Below, one piece after another: positions 55,217-62,950 of a stretch of DNA of 64,000 nucleotides; the first letter of the stretch is position 1, and every line of letters begins with the position of its first letter. The notes beneath the pieces were generated by a model. That model made no database searches. It was not told the origin of the DNA and saw nothing but the letters and a program-made list of their open reading frames with translations. Made by a program: the position numbers and the translations under genes. Source of the stretch: Oscillatoria acuminata PCC 6304 (GTDB lineage: Bacteria > Cyanobacteriota > Cyanobacteriia > Cyanobacteriales > Laspinemataceae); NCBI RefSeq assembly GCF_000317105.1, contig NC_019693.1:2666001-2730000 (forward strand), written 5' to 3'.

Positions 55217-55437
55217 AGCTTTTAATGCCGAGCTAATTGATGAGGCCGGTGGATGTACCGTTCCCAAATTGATTATCCTAGAATACTCCCACTTTAGAGG
55301 CTAGGGAATCAGTTCAGGATTAACTTTATTTTATAAAAATTGTCTACTTTTTATTATAGTGCTTCAATGGATTGATCAACCATTATTTATAACGATCATC
55401 AGAATTCTTAATCTTTAGTCTCAGCATTAAGAACATC

Positions 55438-55463
55438 AGAGCCCCGGCGATCGCCGGGGCTCT
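55438..55463. terminator. Perfect 26-bp palindrome downstream of lptF/G
   Basis: The sequence agagccccggcgatcgccgg with its mirror is an uninterrupted palindrome built on a HIP1 site. It lies 29 bp after the stop of the minus-strand permease gene. No T-tract follows, so termination is possible rather than certain. Confidence 0.5.
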
Positions 55464-55491
55464 ATAGGGTCCCTCTACCCTCAACCCCAGT

Positions 55492-56667
55492 TTATCGGGA
55501 GGCCCGCACTAATAAAAATCCGCCGATCGCTAACCCCAGCGCCATTGGCAACCAAGCTGCCATAAAGGGAGAGAGAATCGCCAGTTGACCCAAAGCATTA
55601 GCGAGAAAGGCCGTTAAATAGTAGCCAAAAATGATAATAATGCTAATCCCAAAACTGGTCGCTTTACTGGCACGACGGGGGCCGAGTCCCAAGGTGGACC
55701 CGACTAAACCAAACAGAACACAGACAAACGGCAGGGCATATTTTTGCTGAATCCGCACCTCTAACTCCTGAATATTTTTTTCACTCCCGCCATGTCGAAT
55801 AATTTCCAGTCTTTCCTTGGCTTGGGCAATGCTCATTTCCCCGTAATCGCGCCCTCGGGAAGCTAAATCTAAAGGAGTGCGAGGGAGTTGGAGTTCTTGA
55901 TGTTCAAACCGGACAATATTGCGATAAGAGCCATCGGGGGCGATTAAATAAACCGTGCCATTAAAAAAATCCCAGCTATTTTCTTTGGGATTCCAAATCG
56001 CCGATTCCGCTGAAATAATTTGGTTGACTCCGGTCTGGGAACGGTCGAGAATGGTTAAGATTTTCATCCGGTCCCCATCGAACTCTTCGGCGTAAAATAG
56101 GCGTTTCATCACCGTGACTCGGTTGCCATCCTCTTGAGTTACCCGGTCAAATTCGGTGTAAATAATATTCCGGTCCTGAAAAGAGGGTCTCTCTTGATTC
56201 ATCGCCCGCTGTAAGGTAATGGTGGCCTCATAGTTGGCTGCTGGCACAATCAGTTCATTAAAGGCAAAGGTCAATCCCGTCACACAAAAGCTCAGGGCGA
56301 TCGCCGGGACGACTAATCGATAGATGCTCACGCCACAACTGCGTAAGGCGACGATTTCGCTATCAGCCGACATCCGCGAATACCCCATCAAGGTAGCGAG
56401 TAGCACCGACATGGGAAAGGCCAGCACGATAAAATCTGGGAGTTTTAAGAGGAAAACTTGCACGGCAATTTCTATCGGTAAGCCTCTTTCCGTGACGCGC
56501 CGCACGAGGTCAAATAAGGTCCCGATCGCCACCCCCACAGAAGAAAATGAGCCGACTCCAAAGAGAAACGGCCCAATTAACTCAAGGGCGATATAGCGAT
56601 CCATCACCGAGCCTCGCAACAGCCACCAACTGAAGGATTGAAAAGATTTTAATGAATTCGAGGTCAT
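55492..56667 (-). CDS. LPS export permease, LptF/LptG family
   Basis: 391 aa. The N-terminal part MDRYIALELIGPFLFGVGSF holds the first membrane segment and the family RYxxxE signature, followed by two further segments (LPDFIVLAFPMSVLLATLMG) and the MSADSEIVALRSCGVSIYRL block. The large middle part (150-290) forms the periplasmic beta-jellyroll; three C-terminal segments follow (QKYALPFVCVLFGLVGSTLG, ISIIIIFGYYLTAFL). It moves LPS out of the inner membrane with LptB. Cyanobacteria commonly encode a single LptF/G-type protein, as here. lptB lies 216 bp upstream on the same strand. Confidence 0.92.
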   Translation of the reverse strand: MTSNSLKSFQSFSWWLLRGSVMDRYIALELIGPFLFGVGSFSSVGVAIGTLFDLVRRVTERGLPIEIAVQVFLLKLPDFIVLAFPMSVLLATLMGYSRMSADSEIVALRSCGVSIYRLVVPAIALSFCVTGLTFAFNELIVPAANYEATITLQRAMNQERPSFQDRNIIYTEFDRVTQEDGNRVTVMKRLFYAEEFDGDRMKILTILDRSQTGVNQIISAESAIWNPKENSWDFFNGTVYLIAPDGSYRNIVRFEHQELQLPRTPLDLASRGRDYGEMSIAQAKERLEIIRHGGSEKNIQELEVRIQQKYALPFVCVLFGLVGSTLGLGPRRASKATSFGISIIIIFGYYLTAFLANALGQLAILSPFMAAWLPMALGLAIGGFLLVRASR

Positions 56668-56883
56668 GGGAAGTGTGAGGAGGAATTGATGCGATGGCAG
56701 ATTTTAGTAGTCCGGATGAGGGACTGCATAAATCCTCAAAAAAGGTGATTAAAATGAGGGAAAATCCTCGGTTATTTTCAGGTGATGAGAGTTACATCAT
56801 GCTATTTTTGGGATAAACGGGAATTTACAAGAGAAATTTTTAAAGAAAAACGCGAGATTTAACACCGACAGATTGAGCTAATT

Positions 56884-57615
56884 TTAAGATAGCGTAAAAT
56901 TTTCCCCGAGATAATATTGTCGGACCAGAGGATTGGTCGAGAGTTCCTCGGGGGTGCCAAATGCCAGGATTTGTCCATCCCGCATGATATAGGCGCGATC
57001 GGTGATGGCGAGGGTTTCGCGGACATTGTGATCGGTAATTAGGATCCCCATCTGGCGATCGCGGAGTTTGGCGACGATTTGCTGCATTTCCGACACGGCG
57101 ATCGGGTCAACCCCAGCAAAGGGTTCATCTAACAGCAAAAATGTAGGACCCTCTCCTCTGACGGCTAAGGCCCTTGCCATTTCAGTCCTGCGGCGTTCTC
57201 CCCCGGAGACATTTTTGCCCTTCGTATCGGCGACAATTTGCAGCCGAAACTCTCGCAGCAGGGTCTGGAGACGCTGCTGCCACTGCCAAGGTGGGACTTT
57301 CGTTTGTTCCAACACCAGCAAAATGTTATCTTGGACCGTCAGATTCCGAAAAATGCTCGGTTCTTGAGCCAGATAGCCAATTCCCAACCGAGCGCGGTCT
57401 TGGATGGATAACGGGGTAATATCTACGTTATCGAGCCAAACTTTCCCCTGGGTGGGTTTTTCGAGTCCCGTCACCATATAAAAAGTGGTGGTTTTTCCGG
57501 CACCATTGGGACCAAGCAAACCGACAATTTCCCCTTGAGAAACCGAAAGGCTCACCCGGTTGACAACGGCACGCTTGCCGTAGGATTTGTGAACATTCTC
57601 CAACCATATTTTCAC
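56884..57615 (-). CDS. lptB: LPS export ABC ATPase LptB
   Basis: 243 aa. Walker A GPNGAGKTT (about 35-43), Q-loop GYLAQEPSIFRNLTVQDN, signature VSGGERRRTEMARALA, Walker B FLLLDEPFAGVDPIAV and H-loop ITDHNVRETLAITDRAYI. The LAQEPSIF segment and DEPFAGVDP are specific to LptB among ABC ATPases. It powers LPS extraction from the plasma membrane by LptF/G and hands LPS to LptA. lptA-like lies 149 bp upstream, and lptF/G 216 bp downstream, all on the minus strand, forming an export cluster. Confidence 0.95.
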   Translation of the reverse strand: MKIWLENVHKSYGKRAVVNRVSLSVSQGEIVGLLGPNGAGKTTTFYMVTGLEKPTQGKVWLDNVDITPLSIQDRARLGIGYLAQEPSIFRNLTVQDNILLVLEQTKVPPWQWQQRLQTLLREFRLQIVADTKGKNVSGGERRRTEMARALAVRGEGPTFLLLDEPFAGVDPIAVSEMQQIVAKLRDRQMGILITDHNVRETLAITDRAYIMRDGQILAFGTPEELSTNPLVRQYYLGENFTLS

Positions 57616-57764
57616 TCGGGACCATCCTCTTGGGACTAAGGGCTAATGTCTACAACCGGAGCAGTGTTTTCCCCGATTGGAGAGAAGGAGTTACCGATCA
57701 GGCGATCGCCTGTGAACCACTCCTTCTTAACCATTGTTAACCGTTCTGGAGCCCATCGTCTCCC

Positions 57765-58211
57765 TTAGAGTCCAGGGGCGGTCCCATCCGGTAGGAAATA
57801 AATCGACTCCACTTGTTTGTTGTCTTCCGGAAGAGCAATAAATCGGCCCTCATCCAGAAGATAGGTAATCGTTTCCCCGCGAATGCTGTTGTTATCTTGG
57901 ATCACATAAGCATTACCACTGAGCACGATGCGTTGCTCTCGGCTAAAAAACTGGGCTTGGGCTGCGGTCCCTTGCATATTTCGCGCAGGATAGTTAATGC
58001 GGACATTACCGCGTGCCGTGATAATCCCAGTTCTGGAGTCAGATTCTTGCATATCCGATCGCACTCGCAAGGCACGGTTGTCCTGCTGGGCATTCGGCGT
58101 TTGCGGATAACTCGGCATGGCAACAACGCTCGACAAAGCGATCGGCATCATCAATGCCAACCCGAGGCGAAGCAATAAATGTGAGGAACTTAAGCGGACA
58201 GAGGGGATCAT
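57765..58211 (-). CDS. lptA: LptA/OstA-like periplasmic LPS transport protein
   Basis: 148 aa. A signal peptide (about 1-32, LLLRLGLALMMPIALSSVVA) is followed by a single OstA-type beta-jellyroll: ALRVRSDMQESDSRTGIITA, GNVRINYPARNMQGTAAQAQ, FFSREQRIVLSGNAYVIQDN and IRGETITYLLDEGRFIALPE. The repeating strand pattern (GxVxxxxG) is that of LptA, which bridges inner and outer membrane. It is shorter than E. coli LptA (185 aa). The three lpt genes are in order lptA, lptB, lptF/G, supporting this assignment; lptC and lptD are not in view. Confidence 0.88.
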   Translation of the reverse strand: MIPSVRLSSSHLLLRLGLALMMPIALSSVVAMPSYPQTPNAQQDNRALRVRSDMQESDSRTGIITARGNVRINYPARNMQGTAAQAQFFSREQRIVLSGNAYVIQDNNSIRGETITYLLDEGRFIALPEDNKQVESIYFLPDGTAPGL

Positions 58212-58813
58212 AGCTGAGTTTACTGGTTATAGGCACGATAAGCACATTCGCCAGAGGATGCAGATGGAGTTCTGGCATCTTCTATTGGTAGTTTAGCCAA
58301 TCCTACCAATCCGTAATCCGGATCGCGTCCGAGGGCAACTTCTGTAGCCTCCGTTCTGCTTGATGTTTGACTGTTTTCAGTCTTCCGAAGTTTCGGAAGC
58401 CTTGACTAGGACAAGATTTTACCAAACTTTATCTCCCTCTGGATTAGGGGCCACAGTCTTTCTGCCTCCTGATTCGTTATTCGTTATTCGTTATTCGTTA
58501 TTCGTTATTGATAGAAATTATAAAAATTAGATTTTTTACAATACCTTGAAAGCTATTTATTGCTTTGTTTTTGTAGAAAATATTTTAATCTTACCCAAAA
58601 AATAAACAAAAAAATTAGGCAAACTTCTCAAGTTATTTTGCCGGAAAGTTAGGCAAATTCCTGAAAGGCTAATTATATACCGAAGCAAATCCGCAGAAAT
58701 CTGGGATGAGCAAGGTCCTTGTAGATTTCAGGATTGCCTGGGATTTTGCTGAGAATTTATTGGTTTTACGGAACTAGAATAGCCGCGATTACAGTTGAAC
58801 TGGAGGAATTCCC
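58212..58813. other. Intergenic region, 602 bp
   Basis: Divergent region between lptA and the RTX/Calx-beta gene. It contains a heptamer tandem repeat (58473-58507), then about 150 bp of A + T-rich sequence (58520-58690). No gene is recognised. A possible -10 element TAGAAT (58776-58781) precedes the downstream gene, followed by a strong ribosome-binding site. Confidence 0.5.
58473..58507. repeat. Heptanucleotide tandem repeat (STRR)
   Basis: Five exact copies of ttcgtta, the classic short tandem repeat type of cyanobacteria. Copy number of such repeats varies between strains. Confidence 0.9.
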
Positions 58814-61351
58814 TTGGAAGGATTTTTAGACTTAAATGCCTTTGCCGTCTTGGTAGATGAGACGGACTATTTAACGGCTAATCCCGATGTAAAAATTGCA
58901 GTAGAGACGGGAATCTTCACCTCGGGATTAGAACATTTTCAACGGCATGGAAAACAGGAAGGACGTCAACCGATCGCCGGGTATAATACCGCTTACTTTT
59001 TAACCGACAATGCCGATGTGGTTGTGGCGACTACCCAGGCGGATTTTATTCTCGCACTGGATGGAGACGATCGCCTGTTTGGATTAGAAGGAAATGACTT
59101 TATTAATGGCAATCAGGGAGATGACATCATTCATGGCAACCAAGGCCATGATACCCTTCATGGCGGACAAGGGAATGATGTTTTGCGAGGGGGTCAGGGA
59201 AATGACCTGCTCTTTGGAGATTTAGGAGATGATACCCTTTATGGGGATTTGGGTGCGGATACCTTAACCGGCGGCAGTGGCAATAATGTCTTTGCGATCG
59301 CCAGGAGAGATGATGTCCCCGGTTTTCGGTCCACCGGCAGCGCCAACTTGCCAGAAGCGGACTGGATTATGGATTTTAAAAACAATCTCGATCGCATTTA
59401 CCTAGATGGTGGACTGGCATTTGAAGACCTGCATATTTTTCAAGGAACGGGTGCTTATTCTAGTCATACCATCATTCAAGATAGAATCACTGCTGACTAT
59501 TTAGCAATCTTAAATGGGATTGATTTCACAACCCTAGATCGCAATGATTTTATCTCCCTTTCTCCCCCCTCTTCTTCGGATCCAGAGATTGTATTTGCAC
59601 CCACGCCACCGGCAGGAATCTCTAATCCGCAACCCACACCCACACCGGACCCCATTGTTGAACCCACACCCACACCGGACCCCACACCGGACCCCATTGT
59701 TGAACCCACACCCACACCGGAACCGACTCCGGACCCCACACCCACACCGGAACCGGAACTTACCCCAGGCGCGGTGGGATTTAGTGCACCAGTCTTTACC
59801 GTCAGAGAAGATGGAACAGCGATCGCTGCTGTCACCGTTGTTCGGACGGGTGGCAGTGATGGCGCAATCAGTGCCGATGTGCTCCTCACCGATGGAACAG
59901 CAACTGCACCCGCCGATTACATCAATGAACCCATCACTATCACCTTTGGCGCGGGAGATACTACGCCTAAAACCGTCCCGATTACCATTATTGATGATAC
60001 CGAAGTCGAACCCACAGAAACCATCAATTTATCCTTGGGAAATCTTTCCGGCGGTGCAGTATTGGAAACTCAAAATACTGCAATTTTGGAAATTCTCGAC
60101 AATGATAATCCCAATAATTTAGAACTTACCCAGGCAACCTATCTCGGAGGTGCTGGAAATGATGAAGCGAGTGCTGTACGGATTTCTCCGATTGATCGCG
60201 CCATTACCATTGCCGGTAATTTAAACGGGACGGCGCAACTGATGCGATTTTCTGATCGCGGCGATACCCTCCTGTCGCAAACGGATTTAGGCGGGACTGT
60301 GAAGGATTTAGATATCGATCGCGACAGTGGAGAAATTGTCACCGCCGGGGATTTTGGGATTAAATTATTTGACAGTACCGGCACTAATCTGCTCTGGTCC
60401 CAACCGGGAATGGTGGATCGAGTCGCAGTCGCCAATAATGGTGCGATCGCCACCTTAAACATCGCCACGGATACTGTTACCCTCTGGAGTGGGACTGGCA
60501 CTCCCCTCGCCTCCACCACCTTAACGGGTACGGATATTCGTCCCTCGGATATTGCCATTAATCCCCTCAATAATCAGGTTTATGTCACGGGATTTAATCA
60601 AGTTTCCACGAACTTACAAACTCCTTTTGTCCGAGGGTTTGATACGAACTTAAATCTGCTGTGGAATACCTGGGATTACAGTAACACTGAAGTCACCTCG
60701 CAAAATTTAGGAGCAGATACTCGGGGAGAACGTCTGACCATTGCTGATGATGGCACACTCTATTTCCTCGGCAAAACTGATGGGGGAAATAACGTTTTTA
60801 CTCGGGATGGAAATACGATAACCACGAACCTTGGCACTCGGTTAATTCAGCAGGATGAATATAATAATTTATCAGGTGCTGGCAGTGGTTCATTTACCTT
60901 TTTGGCTAAAATTGACAGCAATACCGGCATCATTGACCGGGGTCAATTTATCGCCACTCGCCTGAGTAACGGCAATGCTAATAGTTTCAATCCCAATTCT
61001 ATTGCTGTGGATGAATCGGGGAATGTTTACATTGGCGGTGGTGGTGCTGCCTCCATCCAAAACCGGAATTTAAAAACCATTAATGGGGACCCGGTGGGGA
61101 ATTATACCCTGGGTGAAATGGCAGTGTTGGGAGTTTCCGCAGATTTTACCACCCGCAAATTCTGGACTCCGTTAACGGAATCCGGTGATCTCAATGGGTC
61201 CTCGGGAACGGTCAATTCTTTTGCTGTGGCAGGCGATCGTGCGGTGATTTTCGGAACGGTTAATAATCCTGGGGTTGCTACAACATCTAATGCTATTAAT
61301 CCGAATCCATTAGGGGGAAGTGATGCTTATTTAGCAACTTGGGTGGTTTAA
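58814..61351 (+). CDS. Large RTX/Calx-beta extracellular-type protein
   Basis: 845 aa from a TTG at 58814, strongly supported by tggaggaa 7 bp upstream. Order: a short N-terminal domain (1-75); hemolysin-type Ca2+-binding nonapeptide repeats (about 83-155, GNDFINGNQGDDIIHGNQGH, GGQGNDVLRGGQGNDLLFGD); a globular region; a 20-fold TP/DP-rich hinge (about 270-320); a Calx-beta domain (about 322-435, FTVREDGTAIAAVTVVRTGG and ETINLSLGNLSGGAVL); then about 400 residues that look like a beta-propeller of SBBP type. It probably binds calcium and is exported by a type I system using the RTX region, though no N-terminal signal or secretion genes are seen. The TP hinge DNA is itself a tandem repeat. Confidence 0.85.
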   Translation: MEGFLDLNAFAVLVDETDYLTANPDVKIAVETGIFTSGLEHFQRHGKQEGRQPIAGYNTAYFLTDNADVVVATTQADFILALDGDDRLFGLEGNDFINGNQGDDIIHGNQGHDTLHGGQGNDVLRGGQGNDLLFGDLGDDTLYGDLGADTLTGGSGNNVFAIARRDDVPGFRSTGSANLPEADWIMDFKNNLDRIYLDGGLAFEDLHIFQGTGAYSSHTIIQDRITADYLAILNGIDFTTLDRNDFISLSPPSSSDPEIVFAPTPPAGISNPQPTPTPDPIVEPTPTPDPTPDPIVEPTPTPEPTPDPTPTPEPELTPGAVGFSAPVFTVREDGTAIAAVTVVRTGGSDGAISADVLLTDGTATAPADYINEPITITFGAGDTTPKTVPITIIDDTEVEPTETINLSLGNLSGGAVLETQNTAILEILDNDNPNNLELTQATYLGGAGNDEASAVRISPIDRAITIAGNLNGTAQLMRFSDRGDTLLSQTDLGGTVKDLDIDRDSGEIVTAGDFGIKLFDSTGTNLLWSQPGMVDRVAVANNGAIATLNIATDTVTLWSGTGTPLASTTLTGTDIRPSDIAINPLNNQVYVTGFNQVSTNLQTPFVRGFDTNLNLLWNTWDYSNTEVTSQNLGADTRGERLTIADDGTLYFLGKTDGGNNVFTRDGNTITTNLGTRLIQQDEYNNLSGAGSGSFTFLAKIDSNTGIIDRGQFIATRLSNGNANSFNPNSIAVDESGNVYIGGGGAASIQNRNLKTINGDPVGNYTLGEMAVLGVSADFTTRKFWTPLTESGDLNGSSGTVNSFAVAGDRAVIFGTVNNPGVATTSNAINPNPLGGSDAYLATWVV
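59641..59762 (+). repeat. In-frame Thr-Pro/Asp-Pro coding repeat
   Basis: About 120 bp of repeated cccacacccacaccggac units encode the hinge TPTPDP/PTPTPEP of the RTX/Calx-beta protein. The number of units may vary between strains. Confidence 0.8.
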
Positions 61352-61545
61352 ATTGACCTAACCCCCCAACCCCCTTCCCTAAGAGGGAAGGGGGAGAAGA
61401 GGAAGAAATAGTTGTGTAAATTGACCTAACCCCCCAACCCCCTTCCCTAAGAGGGAAGGGGGAGAAGAGGAAGAAATAGTTGTTTAAATTGACCTAACCC
61501 CCCAACCCCCTTCCCTAAGAGGGAAGGGGGAGAAGAGGAAGAAAT
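61349..61545. repeat. Three tandem 68-bp direct repeats starting at a stop codon
   Basis: Copies begin at 61349, 61417 and 61485 (taaattgacctaacccccca) with spacing of exactly 68 bp. The first copy begins in the TAA stop codon of the RTX gene. Each contains the hairpin cccccttccctaagagggaag(ggg). Copies are almost identical; the third ends early. Confidence 0.9.
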
Positions 61546-61547
61546 TA

Positions 61548-61718
61548 GAGGGACCAGAAACCGGGTTTCTTATCGTCAGTTTAGGTCAATTGGCAGGCAT
61601 TTGGGTCAGAAACCCGGTTTCTAATTCTTCCATTAGTTTGGAGGGACCAGAAACCGGGTTTCTTATCGTCAGTTTAGGTCAATTGGCAGGCATTTGGGTC
61701 AGAAACCCGGTTTCTAAT
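61548..61718. repeat. Two 78-bp direct repeats with internal AAACCGGGTTT pairs
   Basis: Copies at 61548-61625 and 61641-61718 appear identical (gagggaccagaaaccgggtt to aaacccggtttctaat). Each holds one full AGAAACC...GGTTTCT pair (61556-61622, 61649-61715). They follow the 68-bp tandem directly. Confidence 0.9.
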
Positions 61719-61741
61719 TTTGGTAAAGGCGTTATTAATTT

Positions 61742-62137
61742 TTAATAATCAATTCGATAGCGGACTAATTTTCTAACATCTTCTCGGGATAATCCTAACT
61801 TTTCAATAATCGCCTGTTCCACTGCGGTGACTTCAATCACTGGAAATTCAAAGCGCAGTTCGGTCAAGGAAGAATCTGCTGTATTAACTTGAACTTCGGT
61901 AAAATTTTCTCGCAGATGAATTTCTGCTTCAATACTAATTACCTTAACTTGCAAATTGAGTTCTAAAGATTGGTGGGTATTAGATTGTAGGGGATGGTCA
62001 ATGGAGTAGTTGTTGCTCAAGACGCGATCGGCAGTCCAACTACTCCCTCCCCAAAAGATAACGCCAAGTAGGGGGATGGGTAACCAAAATTCTAATCCCA
62101 AAGACTGTAAGAGTTTGAACCATTTAGAGTTAGACAT
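61742..62137 (-). CDS. Hypothetical membrane-anchored protein
   Basis: 131 aa. One membrane segment near the N-terminus (about 11-29, LGLEFWLPIPLLGVIFWGG) is followed by about 95 residues with strand-like alternation (SLELNLQVKVISIEAEIHLR). The C-terminus LSREDVRKLVRYRIDY is charged. No family recognised. It is divergent from rppA with 120 bp between them, the position of proteins often found beside the Rpp pair in cyanobacteria; a link to that system is inference. Confidence 0.72.
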   Translation of the reverse strand: MSNSKWFKLLQSLGLEFWLPIPLLGVIFWGGSSWTADRVLSNNYSIDHPLQSNTHQSLELNLQVKVISIEAEIHLRENFTEVQVNTADSSLTELRFEFPVIEVTAVEQAIIEKLGLSREDVRKLVRYRIDY

Positions 62138-62207
62138 AGGAAAAGTTTAAAAAATGCGTTCAAGAATCAAGTGCAGCAGGCATAATGGGGAGAGGAGGGA
62201 AAAAAGG

Positions 62208-62242
62208 ATGACGAATGACAAATGACGAATGACAAATGACAA
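62208..62242. repeat. Heptanucleotide tandem repeat before rppA
   Basis: Five copies of atgac(a/g)a in direct succession, ending 18 bp before the rppA start. They may change promoter spacing by slippage. Confidence 0.85.
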
Positions 62243-62260
62243 ACCAGAGGGAGATAGCGG

Positions 62261-62950
62261 ATGAGACTCCTACTCGTCGAAGATGATCCAGAACAACTAG
62301 AACCGATTCATGCCATTTTATCCCAAGCTGGACATATTGTGGATGGGGTTGAAGATGGGGAAACGGCAGAATGGTTAATGGCAGAAAAAGAATATGATTT
62401 ATTAATTTTAGATTGGATGTTGCCAAAAGTTAGCGGCGTGAAGTTGTGTCAAAATTATCGGCAATCGGGGAAAACTTCACCTGTGTTAATTTTAACGGCA
62501 AAAGATACGACTCGGGATAAAGTGATGGGATTAGATGCTGGTGCGGATGATTACTTAGTTAAACCTGTGGATTTAGTGGAACTGTTAGCGCGGGTCAGAG
62601 CATTAGGACGGCGATCGCCACTGTGGCAGGGAGACAGTTTAAACGTTGGGGACATCCAATTACATCTGAATACTTTAACCGTCCAACGGGGAGAATTCAC
62701 CGCGCAACTTTCAGCGCGGGAATTTCAACTGTTAGAATATTTGATGCGCCACCCCTTGCAAATTTTAACCCGAGAGCAAATTGAACTCGCACTCTGGGAA
62801 TGGGGAAGTGAACCGGAAAGTAATGCTGTCACCACCTTAGTGCGTCGGTTGCGGCAACGGTTACAGGCGATCGCCGCCAGTGATTGGATTGAAACTGTCT
62901 ACGGGGTGGGATATCGCATCACGCCAAAGAAGCTAAACTCTAGTCTGTAA
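62261..62950 (+). CDS. rppA: OmpR-type response regulator RppA
   Basis: 229 aa. Receiver domain: MRLLLVEDDPEQLEPIHAIL with the acidic pair, phosphoacceptor Asp in DLLILDWMLPKVSGVKL (near 51), Thr in VLILTAKDTT, Lys in DDYLVKPVDLVELLARVRAL. The C-terminal winged helix has LSAREFQLLEYLMRHPLQIL and ESNAVTTLVRRLRQRLQ, ending ETVYGVGYRI. This matches Synechocystis RppA/NrsR closely, a regulator of photosystem genes and of nickel responses. It overlaps the rppB start by one base (TAATG). The ribosome site gaggga is 11 bp before the ATG. Confidence 0.93.
   Translation: MRLLLVEDDPEQLEPIHAILSQAGHIVDGVEDGETAEWLMAEKEYDLLILDWMLPKVSGVKLCQNYRQSGKTSPVLILTAKDTTRDKVMGLDAGADDYLVKPVDLVELLARVRALGRRSPLWQGDSLNVGDIQLHLNTLTVQRGEFTAQLSAREFQLLEYLMRHPLQILTREQIELALWEWGSEPESNAVTTLVRRLRQRLQAIAASDWIETVYGVGYRITPKKLNSSL

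Noticed and set aside
61349-61718. Tandem direct repeats as a possible CRISPR array
   Set aside because: The 68-bp units are head to tail with no spacers, and the other units contain paired inverted arms; no cas genes are in the window.
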